Positions 41,067-48,972 of a stretch of DNA of 50,204 nucleotides are shown here, in pieces; within the stretch, counting starts at the first letter, position 1; each line of letters starts with the position of its first letter. The DNA is taken from positions 1 through 50,204 of the forward strand of contig JAOPYO010000352.1 of NCBI GenBank assembly GCA_025964575.1, given 5' to 3'. Both the position numbers and the translations under genes were made by a program. The DNA is from Actinomycetes bacterium (lineage in GTDB: Bacteria > Actinomycetota > Actinomycetes > Streptosporangiales > Streptosporangiaceae). The notes beneath the pieces were generated by a model, which worked only from the letters and a program-made list of their open reading frames with translations, had not been told where the DNA came from and did no database searches.

Positions 41067-41987
41067 TCAGATCAGGGTGAGCACGGCCTTGCCGCGAACG
41101 TGGCGGTCGCGCAGATCGGTAAGCGTGGTAGCGGTATCCGCCCAGTCGGCAATCCGGCCAACTTCCGGGTGCAGCCGCCCACTGGCGACCAGGCGGACCA
41201 GGGTGGCAAGGTCCGTGCCGTATGGGGTGTCGAAGTCTGCGTAGTGGAAGTGCCGCAGGGTGGCTGATTCGGGACCCGTGAAGAAGTCGAAGAAATCCAG
41301 TGTCACGGGCGTTCGGCTGGCCTGGCCGAACCAGATCAGGGTGCCGCGCCGGGCCAACTTGGCCAGCGCGAGCGGCAGTCCGGCGCCGCCGGTCGATTCC
41401 AGGACGAGGTCGAAGGTTCCCTGGGCGTCGGTGACATCGTGGATGACCGCGACCGCACCGAGCTCCGTCAACCGACGGCCCCGCTCCGGCGACGCGGTAA
41501 CCGCAGTGATCTCGGCCCCGCCGCCAGCGCCGAGTTCGGTCAGGTAGTGGCCGACGCCGCCGGAGGCCCCAGTGAGCAGCAGCCGCTTCCCGGCGACCGG
41601 CCCGGCGGCGCGCAGCAGCCGTAGTGCGGTCAGGCCTGCGAGCGGAAGCGCAGCGGCTTGGACGGTGGTCACCGCGTCGGGGATCTCCGCCAGCGCGTCG
41701 GTCGGCACGGCGACGTACTCGGCCCATCCGCCGTACGGCGGATGCCCGACGACCCGGCGGCAGGTCGCGGGCCCCGATCCATCGGCCGCCGCCTGCACGA
41801 CCATTCCCGCGATGTCCTTGCCCGGACGCCAGCCCGGCTTGGGGCTCTCCAACTGGAAGGTCTCACCGCGGTTCACCGAGAACGCCTCGACCTTGACCAA
41901 TGCTTCGTTCGGACGGAGTTGGGGCTCGCCGACGTCTGCGAGGACGACCGGAGTGGTGGCCTGCGCCGTCGGTACGAATGCCTTCAT
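41067..41987 (-). CDS. NADP-dependent quinone-oxidoreductase-family protein (MDR)
   Basis: 306 residues, zinc-independent medium-chain reductase type. It has an N-terminal GroES-like barrel (NEALVKVEAFSVNRGETFQL), a Rossmann domain with LLLTGASGGVGHYLTELG in place of AXXGXXG, and ALPLAGLTALRLLRAAG. The zinc ligands of alcohol dehydrogenases are absent. The start is the MKAFVPTAQ ATG; an upstream ATG in frame would extend into the divergent promoter. The LysR gene is divergent across 124 bp that holds two palindromes. Confidence 0.92.
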   Translation of the reverse strand: MKAFVPTAQATTPVVLADVGEPQLRPNEALVKVEAFSVNRGETFQLESPKPGWRPGKDIAGMVVQAAADGSGPATCRRVVGHPPYGGWAEYVAVPTDALAEIPDAVTTVQAAALPLAGLTALRLLRAAGPVAGKRLLLTGASGGVGHYLTELGAGGGAEITAVTASPERGRRLTELGAVAVIHDVTDAQGTFDLVLESTGGAGLPLALAKLARRGTLIWFGQASRTPVTLDFFDFFTGPESATLRHFHYADFDTPYGTDLATLVRLVASGRLHPEVGRIADWADTATTLTDLRDRHVRGKAVLTLI

Positions 41988-42037
41988 GTCGCGCTCGTCT
42001 TTCGTGGGTGCTGATCGGCTGACCGACCCAGCACACC

Positions 42038-42095
42038 CCGGACAGTGTCCGGCGATCGAACAACTGTCCGGAGCCACCGACAACCGATCGTTGTC
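42038..42095. promoter_or_regulatory. Palindromic sites in the LysR/oxidoreductase divergent promoter
   Basis: The first site is CCGGACA-G-TGTCCGG (42038-42052), a perfect 15-bp palindrome, with an extra TGTCCGG half at 42065-42071. The second is GACAAC-CGATC-GTTGTC (42079-42095), a 17-bp palindrome of T-N11-A size that fits a LysR box. Both lie within 75 bp of the two start codons. Confidence 0.7.
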
Positions 42096-42111
42096 GCCTA
42101 AGGTGAGCGCC

Positions 42112-43074
42112 GTGGATCTCGACCTCGCGCAGGTGCGCGCGTTCGCCGTGGCCGCCGAATTGCTGCACTTCGGCCGGGCCGCCGAGCAGATGACGATGAG
42201 TCAGCAAGCATTGTCGAAGCGCATCGCCCGTCTCGAAGCACTCCTCGGTGTCCAGTTGTTCGACCGTGGTGGAGCCGGAGGTCGAGGTCTGCGGCTGACC
42301 GAAGCGGGGGAACGGTTTCTCGAACCGGCCCGGCGAACCCTGACGGCTGGCGAGCACGCGGTGGCGTCGGTGCTCGGGACAGGGCGGAGGCTCCGCATCG
42401 ACGTCTGGGGCCACCTGTACGCGCCGATGCGGACCGTTGCCCAGGTCCTTGAGACCCTGCCCGATGCCGACGTCGAGCCCGGCGCGGGGCGCGACCTTCC
42501 CTCGGTGGCCGCAGCACTCCTGCGCGGGGAAATCGATGCGGGTTTCGGCCGTGTCCATCGCCTGCCCGACCGACAGGACGCTGGGCTGACGCACCGTCTT
42601 GTACGGCTTGAACCCGTCGACGCGATCGTCGGCATCGGCCACCCGCTGGCCAACGCCACCGAACTGTGCCCCAACGACCTTCGTGACAGCCTGCTGTGGT
42701 GCCCCGCGGCCGTGGAACGGCTCGACTTCCTTCAGCGTTTCGCCGAAGTATTCGGCATCACCGCACAGGCCGGGGGACCCAACCTCGGCCTCCCGCACTT
42801 CCTGGCCCGCCTTCGAACCGATCCGGGTTGCTTCTCCCTCTTTCCTGCCGACTGCCCTCTGTCGGACGCATCCGGCATCCGCTCCATCCCTCTGGTGGCG
42901 CCCGTACCGCTGTATGCCTGGTCACTGATCTGGCGGGACGATCACCAGCATCCGCGACTCGGCACACTCGTGCGGGGTTTCGCCCAGGCAGCGGCCGGCA
43001 GCCGGTGGCTGGAATACGACCCCGAGCAGCACTGGCTCCCGGATGCGGAAGGCCTTGGCCCCCTGCCCACCTGA
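42112..43074 (+). CDS. LysR-family transcriptional regulator
   Basis: 320 residues from a GTG. The winged helix is clear (LAQVRAFAVAAELLHFGRAAEQMTMSQQALSKRIARLEALLGVQLFDR). The ligand domain follows with RRLRIDVWGHLYAPMRTVAQVL. The helix QMTMSQQALSKRIARLE contains the usual QPA/QQA recognition region. It is divergent from the oxidoreductase gene and ends just before a strong terminator. Confidence 0.92.
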   Translation: MDLDLAQVRAFAVAAELLHFGRAAEQMTMSQQALSKRIARLEALLGVQLFDRGGAGGRGLRLTEAGERFLEPARRTLTAGEHAVASVLGTGRRLRIDVWGHLYAPMRTVAQVLETLPDADVEPGAGRDLPSVAAALLRGEIDAGFGRVHRLPDRQDAGLTHRLVRLEPVDAIVGIGHPLANATELCPNDLRDSLLWCPAAVERLDFLQRFAEVFGITAQAGGPNLGLPHFLARLRTDPGCFSLFPADCPLSDASGIRSIPLVAPVPLYAWSLIWRDDHQHPRLGTLVRGFAQAAAGSRWLEYDPEQHWLPDAEGLGPLPT

Positions 43075-43144
43075 ACACCACCGGCCGCCGCTCCGGGAGC
43101 GCGGCATGACACGGCTGTGCGGGCTCGATGATGGACATCGGGCC

Positions 43145-43175
43145 ACGGCTCCGACCGCCGTGCGGTCGGAGCCGT
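43145..43175 (+). terminator. Hairpin terminator after the LysR gene
   Basis: A perfect 14-bp stem (ACGGCTCCGACCGC and complement) with a 3-nt CGT loop, 70 bp past the LysR stop, followed by CATTTCG. It also lies just before the tRNA-Ser fragment. Confidence 0.85.
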
Positions 43176-43198
43176 CATTTCGCCTGGTCAGGCGGCTG

Positions 43199-43250
43199 CG
43201 GAGGATACGAGATTCGAACTCGTGAGGGCTTGCACCCAACACGCTTTCCA
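43199..43250 (-). repeat. tRNA-Ser(GGA) 3'-half fragment (attachment-site remnant)
   Basis: On the minus strand this is the 3' half of tRNA-Ser: anticodon GGA (43247-43249), the AAAGCGTGTTGGG side, the long variable arm, the T arm (ACGAG/CTCGT around TTCGAAT) and the acceptor strand ATCCTCC. The 5' half is absent. Site-specific integrases commonly recombine at exactly this part of a tRNA, leaving a 3' half at one end of the element. A 31-nt perfect stretch of this region, extended to 47 bp, is repeated at 46.16 kb. Confidence 0.85.
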
Positions 43251-43271
43251 ATTCTGCGGATCCACGTTCAC
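43225..43271. repeat. 47-bp direct repeat, copy 1 (att-like)
   Basis: AGGGCTTGCACCCAACACGC and its continuation match 46162-46208 at 44 of 47 positions, in the same orientation. It contains the anticodon side and variable arm of the tRNA-Ser fragment plus 21 bp of flank, so it extends beyond tRNA homology. Confidence 0.8.
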
Positions 43272-43901
43272 GCCAGGTCAGAGCGGTCCATGGCCCTGGT
43301 CACGGCACCTTTGCGCCTTGCTCTGAACGCCCTTGAACCCAGGCGAATGAGACCAGACTGAGACCGGATACGCAACGATTCTCCGAGGTCTAGAGCGGTA
43401 CGGAGGGCTGTGGCCAGTGAACCTGGATGTAGCGATGGCTACAGCGCTGTGTCGATGCAGTGGACATGGTCGACCGCTTCTCATGTGGTGAAGGTGCGGT
43501 GCCGTTCGCCCATGGCCTGCCGTTCCTGCCGAATGAGGACTTTCTTTGCGGTTTTCAAGGGGCGGCGGCGCGCAGGACTCCGGGCCGTCGCCGCACCCAC
43601 GCCGCGCCGTGCCTACGCCATCCGTCGGCACCTGGTCGCGCCGCCGCCTCAATGCAGGCTGACGAACGCCACAGGGTGGCTGACGTCTGCTGTGGTCGGG
43701 GGCGATCGAAGATCCGGGGTTCGTTCCTCACCCTGGCTCACCTGGGAACGTGGCCGATCACCGAGTGCCATGTGAGCCAACGAATCAGATGCCTCCGGCG
43801 GGGGCATCCGGTTCTGGGATGATCGCCATGGGCGAGCCGGGGTTCGTAGGTGGTACCGATCCTCCTCGAAGGCCAACAGGAGCACGAGAGAGAGCGTGGC
43901 G
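43251..43901. other. Gene-free stretch with integration debris
   Basis: Apart from the repeat end and an integrase 3'-end relic (both listed), I find no supported coding region. Open frames on both strands lack family motifs and ribosome-binding sites. A segment around 43.5 kb is AT-richer but not recognisable. Confidence 0.55.
43341..43397 (+). repeat. Integrase 3'-end relic, copy 1
   Basis: AGGCGAATGAGACCAGACTG and the following bases match the last codons and stop region of the integrase relic at 44549-44606, with one deletion and a few substitutions. Read in the relic's frame it gives RRMRP then a shift. It is the tail of a tyrosine recombinase gene whose body is gone. Confidence 0.65.
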
Positions 43902-44291
43902 ATGACTGCGTACAGGACTGATGCCCATGCCCGGCGCAAGGGACGTGCAAGGGGTGGCCTCTGGGGTCCCGCTTTGGTGAACCTCGGACTCGGTGTGCCC
44001 GCGAGCGTGCCGCTCTATCTGGTGTGGTGGCTGCTGACCGAGTACATGCCGATGGACTGCAAGAGCGTGGAAGACCTTGCCAAGCCTGGTCTCACCAACT
44101 GCAACTACACGACCCTCGATCACGCGTCTCCCGTCATGCTTCTCCTGGCGGTGACCAGCGTATTCACATTGGCATTGGTGGTCGTGATCGACGTGGTCCT
44201 CCCGCTCCGGCGCGGACGAAGGCTAGCGGCATGGCTTGGCGCGGCTGCGCTCATCCCCGTCCCGTTCGCAATGTGCCTGGCGCTAGCCTGA
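43902..44291 (+). CDS. Hypothetical membrane protein
   Basis: About 129 residues with three hydrophobic helices (LVNLGLGVPASVPLYLVWWLL, VMLLLAVTSVFTLALVVVIDVVL, LAAWLGAAALIPVPFAMCLALA) joined by a polar loop with two Cys. A GTG two codons upstream is an alternative start. No family is recognised. It lies between integrase relics, so it may belong to a lost mobile element. Confidence 0.6.
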   Translation: MTAYRTDAHARRKGRARGGLWGPALVNLGLGVPASVPLYLVWWLLTEYMPMDCKSVEDLAKPGLTNCNYTTLDHASPVMLLLAVTSVFTLALVVVIDVVLPLRRGRRLAAWLGAAALIPVPFAMCLALA

Positions 44292-44321
44292 CGACTGGCA
44301 CTGCTTTTGGTCCGGACTCCG

Positions 44322-44400
44322 AGGAGAGCGATTGGTAGAACTGTGCGAGTTCAACGACATCCGGACCGTCCAGAACCACGCACTGCAGCTTGCCGATCAC
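44322..44400 (-). pseudogene. VOC-family gene fragment, N-terminal strand-helix
   Basis: From a GTG with GGAAGGA seven bases upstream the frame reads VIGKLQCVVLDGPDVVELAQFYQSLL, the classic opening of a VOC/glyoxalase-like protein, then loses similarity. Only about 26 codons remain. Confidence 0.6.
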
Positions 44401-44489
44401 CGATGGTCCTTCCAACACAGGGGGCGCCTGGCCCTGGGTGAGCCACGGCCCGACGCGCAGGTAGGCGCAGTAGGGCCGCCGAACGCGTA

Positions 44490-44606
44490 GACCTTAGCCG
44501 CACCCTCGGCCACTCGTCCCTCACATCACGATCTACGGCTGGAGTACTAGGCGAATGAGACCAGAACTGAGACCGAATCCGCAGCGATTCGCAGAGGTCT
44601 AGAGCG
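44490..44606 (+). pseudogene. Tyrosine recombinase (integrase) C-terminal relic
   Basis: The frame reads VDLSRTLGHSSLT, the conserved LGHSS box that carries the catalytic His in tyrosine recombinases. A one-base deletion then moves the reading to ITIYGWSTRRMRPELRPNPQRFAEV-stop. The catalytic Tyr box can be read only across the shift. The 3' part is repeated near 43.35 kb. All upstream domains are missing. Confidence 0.75.
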
Positions 44607-44876
44607 ATTTAATGTAGGTGAGCAGCTAATTGAGCGCCGGCACGATCACGTTATTGCCGGGTGGGGGCGGTTTGACGGCCGCGTTACAGGTCCTTGGTCG
44701 GGTCGCCGACAATGCCTTCGGTCAGGCCGGCAAGGTCGAGCTGCCCCAGTTGGGGCCTGACAATCTGCTTGCGACGCCGACGGCCAGGGCGCGAAGGCTG
44801 GCGGGGCCATGCCGGTAGAGGTGCCGGGAACATTTGGGCGATGCGGCGGCCCCGCAAAGTGGAACAATTGCCGCTT

Positions 44877-46108
44877 ATGGCGGACAAGGACCCCTTGGAG
44901 GGGCTGGACGATATCGGCTGGGCTGAGCTGGGGCATGCGTACGGTTCCGCCGCCGATGTCCCCGGGCAGCTCAGCGGGCTGCGATCGGCTGACCCGGAGC
45001 AGCGGGACAAGGCGCTCTGGCAGCTCTACGGCAACATCTTTCATCAGGGCAGCCGGTATGAGGCGACGGCGTACGCCGTCCCCTTCCTTTTCGCCTTGGC
45101 CGCTGATCCGGGTACTCCGGGCCGTGCGGACATCGTGCAGCTGCTCGGTGCGTTGGCGATCGGCTACGACGAGTCGCACCTACCGGTCGGTGTGGATATC
45201 GAGGCGTGGCGTGGCGAGGTCACGGAGATGCGCACGGCCGATCCCGGCGAGGCTTATCGGGAGTACGACGAGTGGGTGGCGCAGGCGACGGACGACGGAG
45301 AACGCCGCGTCCGGGAGATGCGCCGCGCGGTCTTCGATCTCGACGCCGCTTGCGTATCCGCGGAGTGGGAGCTCGGTGCCTATGACGCGGTGCGGGCGGG
45401 GTGCCGACGTTGTGCGCGCTGGTCGGCGACCCGGATCCGGCGGTGTGCGCCGCTGCGGTGTGGCTGGTCGGCTGGTTTCCCGAGGAGTCGGCCTGGGTCC
45501 TGCCCCGGTTGCTGGACCTGCTGGAGGCGGAGCCGGTTCCCGGTATCGCCGCGAATGCGATCGTCGCTATCGGGTTGCTCGGGGACGCGGCACTGGTCAA
45601 CCGGCTGCGGGCTTTCCTGGCGGCTGAGGAGCCGTTGTTGCGCTGGGCGGCGGCGACGGCGTTGGCACGGCTGGGCGTGGCCGACCCTGGGGTAATCGGG
45701 GAACTGGCCGCTTGCAGCGCGAGCCCGCCTGAGCAGGGCGAGCCGGGTGTCGCTTTCTACGACGGAGGGAACCTGCGCGGGTACGCCTCGGACAGCTTGG
45801 CCCTGCTGGACGGTCGAGTACCGGCCGAGGCGGTGACCTCCGTACTTGAGGGACTGTCCCGCACTTCGGGACCCAGTGCGTTCGCTATCACCGCCGCCGC
45901 GCTGCAAATCACCTTCGGCGCCGAGCGGCCGCCCTCGCGACCGCCTTATGAAGATCTCACCGAACCGCAGCGCCGCACCATCGGGATTCTCGCCGAGCTG
46001 GATGAGGACACGTGGCGGTGGGTGAACTTCACCGAGATCCTGGGGGCCTGGAATCTGCCAGATAAGCGGGAGGAGTGCCGCCGGTACGCCGGGCTGCCAG
46101 ACGGTTAG
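44877..46108 (+). pseudogene. HEAT-repeat protein, frameshifted
   Basis: The first part (PLEGLDDIGWAELGHAYGSAADVPGQL, LWQLYGNIFHQGSRYEATAYAVPFLFALAADPGT, LAIGYDESHLPVG) is typical of actinobacterial HEAT-repeat proteins of about 400 residues. Near 45400, in a run of Gs, the frame breaks; it continues in the next frame as VPTLCALVGDPDPAVCAAAVWLVGWFPEESAWVLPRLLDLLE through to DKREECRRYAGLPDG. The total length is one base short of a multiple of three, so a single G is missing. It is either a true frameshift or a homopolymer sequencing error. Relatives often sit near toxin genes, but no role is proven. Confidence 0.85.
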
Positions 46109-46161
46109 GATCACTACCAAGTCCGCCGTTCCCGGGCAGGATGCCCCGGCCGCAGAGCCTT

Positions 46162-46208
46162 AGGGCTTGCACCCAACACGCTTTCCAATTCTCCGCTTCC
46201 ACGTTCAC
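46162..46208. repeat. 47-bp direct repeat, copy 2 (att-like)
   Basis: Same orientation and 44/47 identity to 43225-43271, 2.9 kb away. Here the tRNA acceptor and T arm are missing, so it keeps only the anticodon-variable-arm part plus the shared flank. It sits directly before a truncated toxin-like tail. Confidence 0.8.
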
Positions 46209-46209
46209 C

Positions 46210-46362
46210 ATGGGTCGGTGTGGTTCCCGACCTGGGGTGCTGATCGTTGGATCTGATGGTATGGTTTTTGCCGTTCCCGTCTCTGAACAAAGAATAGATG
46301 CCTTCGGGAACAAGCGGACACTGGCAGCGTACCGGGACGGTACTGAGTGGGTGCAGCCTTGA
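46210..46362 (+). pseudogene. C-terminal tail of a probable toxin-like protein
   Basis: The 50-residue frame MGRCGSRPGVLIVGSDGMVFAVPVSEQRIDAFGNKRTLAAYRDGTEWVQP looks like a coherent protein end (strands followed by a turn and a WVQP terminus). It stops on the first base of the next gene (TGATG), the usual spacing of a toxin and its immunity gene. Everything upstream is replaced by the att-like repeat, so the gene was cut by recombination. The toxin assignment is inferred from position. Confidence 0.5.
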
Positions 46363-46874
46363 TGAAGTACACAGGAATTCGCCACGGCGCGTACGCGGTT
46401 ATCGACTCCGTCGAATACAAGTGCGGTTACAACCCTGCGGATCGCACGGTGGTGCTGAGTTCGCAGGCTCCCGAAAATCCCAATCCGGAGCTCTACGAGT
46501 GGAACGAGAAGTATCAGCGTTGGCTCGCTGAGATTCCCTATTCCCGTTGTGATCGGGTGTACTCGGTCAATGCCTACGCCCGGTACTTCGGCAAACGGGT
46601 CAGCGTCACTTCAGCCGACAGCAATGGAATGGCGCAGGCCTACTATGAGGGACAGAATAGCTCGTGGGCGGAGGAAATCGGTTTCGTGCAGGTGGAACGA
46701 TACGTCCACTTGAAAGATGTGCACGTGACCGAACTCCATGACGTGCACGAAGAGCAGAAGAACCTGCTCTTCACCACTTGGCGGGAAGAGAATTTCACCC
46801 AACCCCCGGGAATGCGGCGGGGCCAGACCGGTGGCTGGCATTTTCCGCGCAAGATGCGGGGACGAACGAAATGA
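46362..46874 (+). CDS. Immunity-protein-like gene A
   Basis: 170 residues, coupled by TGATG to the fragment upstream. It is clearly paralogous to the gene at 47.3 kb: both read (A/M)I..VEY, then (A/L)ENP(N/D)P, an acidic WLAEIP/WRAEVF segment, (D/L)(R/D)(V/E)(Y/I)S.(A/N)(Y/A)(A/K)YFGK/YAGH, GFVQ(V/I) and a final KNLLF..W..E(N/S)(F/Y)F. No export signal, no catalytic motif. The small acidic form and toxin-tail context suggest an immunity protein; the family cannot be named. Confidence 0.7.
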   Translation: MKYTGIRHGAYAVIDSVEYKCGYNPADRTVVLSSQAPENPNPELYEWNEKYQRWLAEIPYSRCDRVYSVNAYARYFGKRVSVTSADSNGMAQAYYEGQNSSWAEEIGFVQVERYVHLKDVHVTELHDVHEEQKNLLFTTWREENFTQPPGMRRGQTGGWHFPRKMRGRTK

Positions 46875-47322
46875 ACGAGTGGCAACTACGGGCAGGGTGC
46901 CTGGTTCAGGTCAGTTGGACGAACACGCTCGAGAACTCGTCGCCCGCATGCAGGCTGTAATCGAGTGATGGGGTTCCTCGCCGGTGATCCCGATCAGTAT
47001 GTGACGCCGCTGGGCGCGCCGTCGGCCCGAGAACCGCAGGTGGGCCTTGAGGCAGCCTCGCCGGAGGTGCGAGCGACCGCGTACGCCATGGTGGCCGCCG
47101 CCGAGTCCGCAGGGCTCGATCCGAACACCTATCGTAAAGAAATCGCGCCGTGGCCACACCGGTACCGGGATCACCGCCGTCGGCGACCTGGCGGTTCCCC
47201 AACGCTGGCGGCATCATGGCCTTGTCCCGCGCGGAGCCGTGATCATGGAACGCACCGCCACCGGTGAGGCAAAGGATGATCGCCATCTACCGCAACAACT
47301 TGCTTGGCTGGAGGGATGTGCG
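46875..47322. other. Decayed coding stretch between the two paralogous genes
   Basis: Two short frames overlap by TGATG: one ends GQLDEHARELVARMQAVIE, the next starts MGFLAGDPDQYVTPLGAPSAREPQ and continues SPEVRATAYAMVAAAESAGLDPN before turning Arg-rich. Codon use looks coding-like at first, then fades. Probably one or two ruined genes; no family identified. Confidence 0.45.
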
Positions 47323-47781
47323 ATGAGCTACCGACGTCCGCGTGCGGGGACCTTCGCCATGATCGGCGGCGTGGAGTATCCGGTCGAATCGCACCATGAC
47401 TACGGAGTCGCCGTGCTCTATTCGACGGCGCTGGAGAACCCGGATCCCACCCGGTTCACCCGCGACGAAGAGAACGGCGTCTGGCGGGCCGAAGTGTTCA
47501 CTTCCGAGTGCGAGCGGTTGGACGAGATCGTGAGCCACGCCAAGTACGCCGGACACGACTGCCGCGTCGTAGACATCGCCGATGATGGTTCGGTCGGGCT
47601 CTACTGCCTAGGTCCGGACAAGTCGAAAGCCGAGCAAGACGGCTTCGTTCAAATCGACCCGGGAACTTGGGCCAAGACGGTGAACATCTATGAGCTGTTC
47701 ACCTACTGGGAGTACCACAAGGATTTGTTGTTCCCAGAGTGGGTAGCCAGCGGGTATTTCGCGGAGCCGCCGACGTCCTGA
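47323..47781 (+). CDS. Immunity-protein-like gene B (paralogue of A)
   Basis: 152 residues, with GGAGGG eight bases before the ATG. Same fold plan as gene A: AMIGGVEYPVESHHDYGVAVLYSTALENPDPTRF, WRAEVFTSECERLDEIVSHAKYAGHDCRVVDIADDGSVGLYCLG, GFVQIDPGTWAKTVNIYELFTYWEYHKDLLFPEWVASGYF. The H.DLLFPEW end is the most conserved part. Tandem divergent copies separated by debris are typical of immunity-gene arrays; this is inference. Confidence 0.75.
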   Translation: MSYRRPRAGTFAMIGGVEYPVESHHDYGVAVLYSTALENPDPTRFTRDEENGVWRAEVFTSECERLDEIVSHAKYAGHDCRVVDIADDGSVGLYCLGPDKSKAEQDGFVQIDPGTWAKTVNIYELFTYWEYHKDLLFPEWVASGYFAEPPTS

Positions 47782-47824
47782 CGGGCGGGAGGTGTCATGA
47801 AGGGTCCTTCCCGGGTCTTCGAAC

Positions 47825-48170
47825 TTAAGCGGGGATGGCTCGGTTCCGACTCGCTCTGGTAGTTGCGCAGCGTGATCGCAGGCGTTGGTTGGTGGGGTTT
47901 GGGAAGCCGTACGCTTGTCGGGCTTCGAGCTTGATCACGCGGTTGAGTCCTTCGTGCCGGGCGTTGCTGGTCCCGGTGTGGATGAACGCTTGGATGTCGG
48001 GCCACCATGCCTGGATGCTTTGGGCCGGGGTGAGCACTCGTCGCGACTACCCCAGGGCGTTGATACAGGTGAGAAGCTCCCCGCTCGACTCAGACCGACC
48101 TAGATCGGCTCGCCAAAATTGCTTCGCATCCAAGTGGTCCGGGACTCGCTGAGGTTCAAGGCGATCGCCG
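47825..48170 (-). pseudogene. ISL3-family transposase, C-terminal fragment
   Basis: WWPDIQAFIHTGTSNARHEGLNRVIKLEARQAYGFPNPTNQRLRSRCATTRASR is the conserved C-terminal end of ISL3-type DDE transposases (NAR.EG.NR..K...R.AYGF.N..NQRLR). Upstream in frame there is a stop codon (INALG-stop), and nothing recognisable remains beyond. It is a dead IS fragment. Confidence 0.85.
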
Positions 48171-48270
48171 TGGATGGTTGAGCGGCGTCGGGGTTGCCCT
48201 CAAATTTCTGGGCCTCATCCAGGTGACGATCGCGCCCTGGGGCAGTTCCTCATGCATGCCGGCCCGTGCC

Positions 48271-48849
48271 CTAGAACGGGTCGTAGTCGAGAGTGAAGGA
48301 CCGCTCGACCCATCGGCGGACCGCCTCCGGATCCGAAGGGTCAGGGCGGTCGTCCACGGCCAGAGCCCGCAGAGCTGCGGCAGCGGCCGAACGCTCGTGC
48401 TCGGCGACCAGGCGGCCCTGCTCGAACAGCAACTCGTAGAGGCTCTCGTACTTCCATCCGGCCTGGAATCCCATGTGCACGTAGTAGTCATCCACGAACT
48501 CCTGGCCGATCAGAAGGCCGCCGGTGAAGTCGACCGGCTCCCCGAAACCGCCATAGCGGAGCGCGACGCCGTCCTCGTCCTGTCTTGGCCTGACGCCGAA
48601 GAGCGCGGGTGCCGAGTCCACGCTGAGGTAGTTCCCGGACTCGTCACACAGCCCGATGTCCACGCCGGTGAGCGTCAGCCCGCCTTCGGAGACCTCATAG
48701 TCACAGACGTACCCCCGCCAGCAGGCCGTCGAGAACGCCTGGACGGTCAGGCCACTGGAATCCGGAGAGAACAGCCCGTCACCGTTCACTCCGGTGAGTG
48801 AATACGTATCACCCCGGTACATCACAGAGTCGGCGATCTGTCCTGTCAC
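48271..48849 (-). CDS. Conserved hypothetical protein
   Basis: About 192 residues from a GTG, or a little shorter from the ATG at VMYRGDTY. The order RGDTYSLTGVNGDGLFSPDSSGLTVQAFSTACWRGYVCDYEV, TLTGVDIGLC, VDFTGGLLIGQEFVDDYYVHMGFQAGWKYESLYELLFEQGRLV matches a widespread actinobacterial protein of unknown function; similar proteins often stand near toxin-immunity loci. No signal peptide or enzyme motif. It lies between two gene fragments. Confidence 0.75.
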   Translation of the reverse strand: MTGQIADSVMYRGDTYSLTGVNGDGLFSPDSSGLTVQAFSTACWRGYVCDYEVSEGGLTLTGVDIGLCDESGNYLSVDSAPALFGVRPRQDEDGVALRYGGFGEPVDFTGGLLIGQEFVDDYYVHMGFQAGWKYESLYELLFEQGRLVAEHERSAAAAALRALAVDDRPDPSDPEAVRRWVERSFTLDYDPF

Positions 48850-48972
48850 CCGTCAACCGTAGATCAGGTGGCCTGGTTGGCGGGGCGGATCGACATTTCG
48901 AGTCTGAGCCTGTCGCTGAGGGCCGCTCTATGGTTTCCGAGTGCTTCCGAACAAGATCAGGGACAGGGGGTG

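Larger units (their letters stand above)
44292..44876. other. Debris region: VOC fragment and integrase relic
   Basis: About 585 bases hold only gene fragments (listed separately) and a promoter region for the HEAT-repeat gene. No intact gene is supported. Confidence 0.6.

Noticed and set aside
43278..43652. Possible gene on the minus strand near 43.3-43.65 kb
   Set aside because: Pro/His/Arg-rich frame overlapping the integrase relic, with no ribosome-binding site or family motif.
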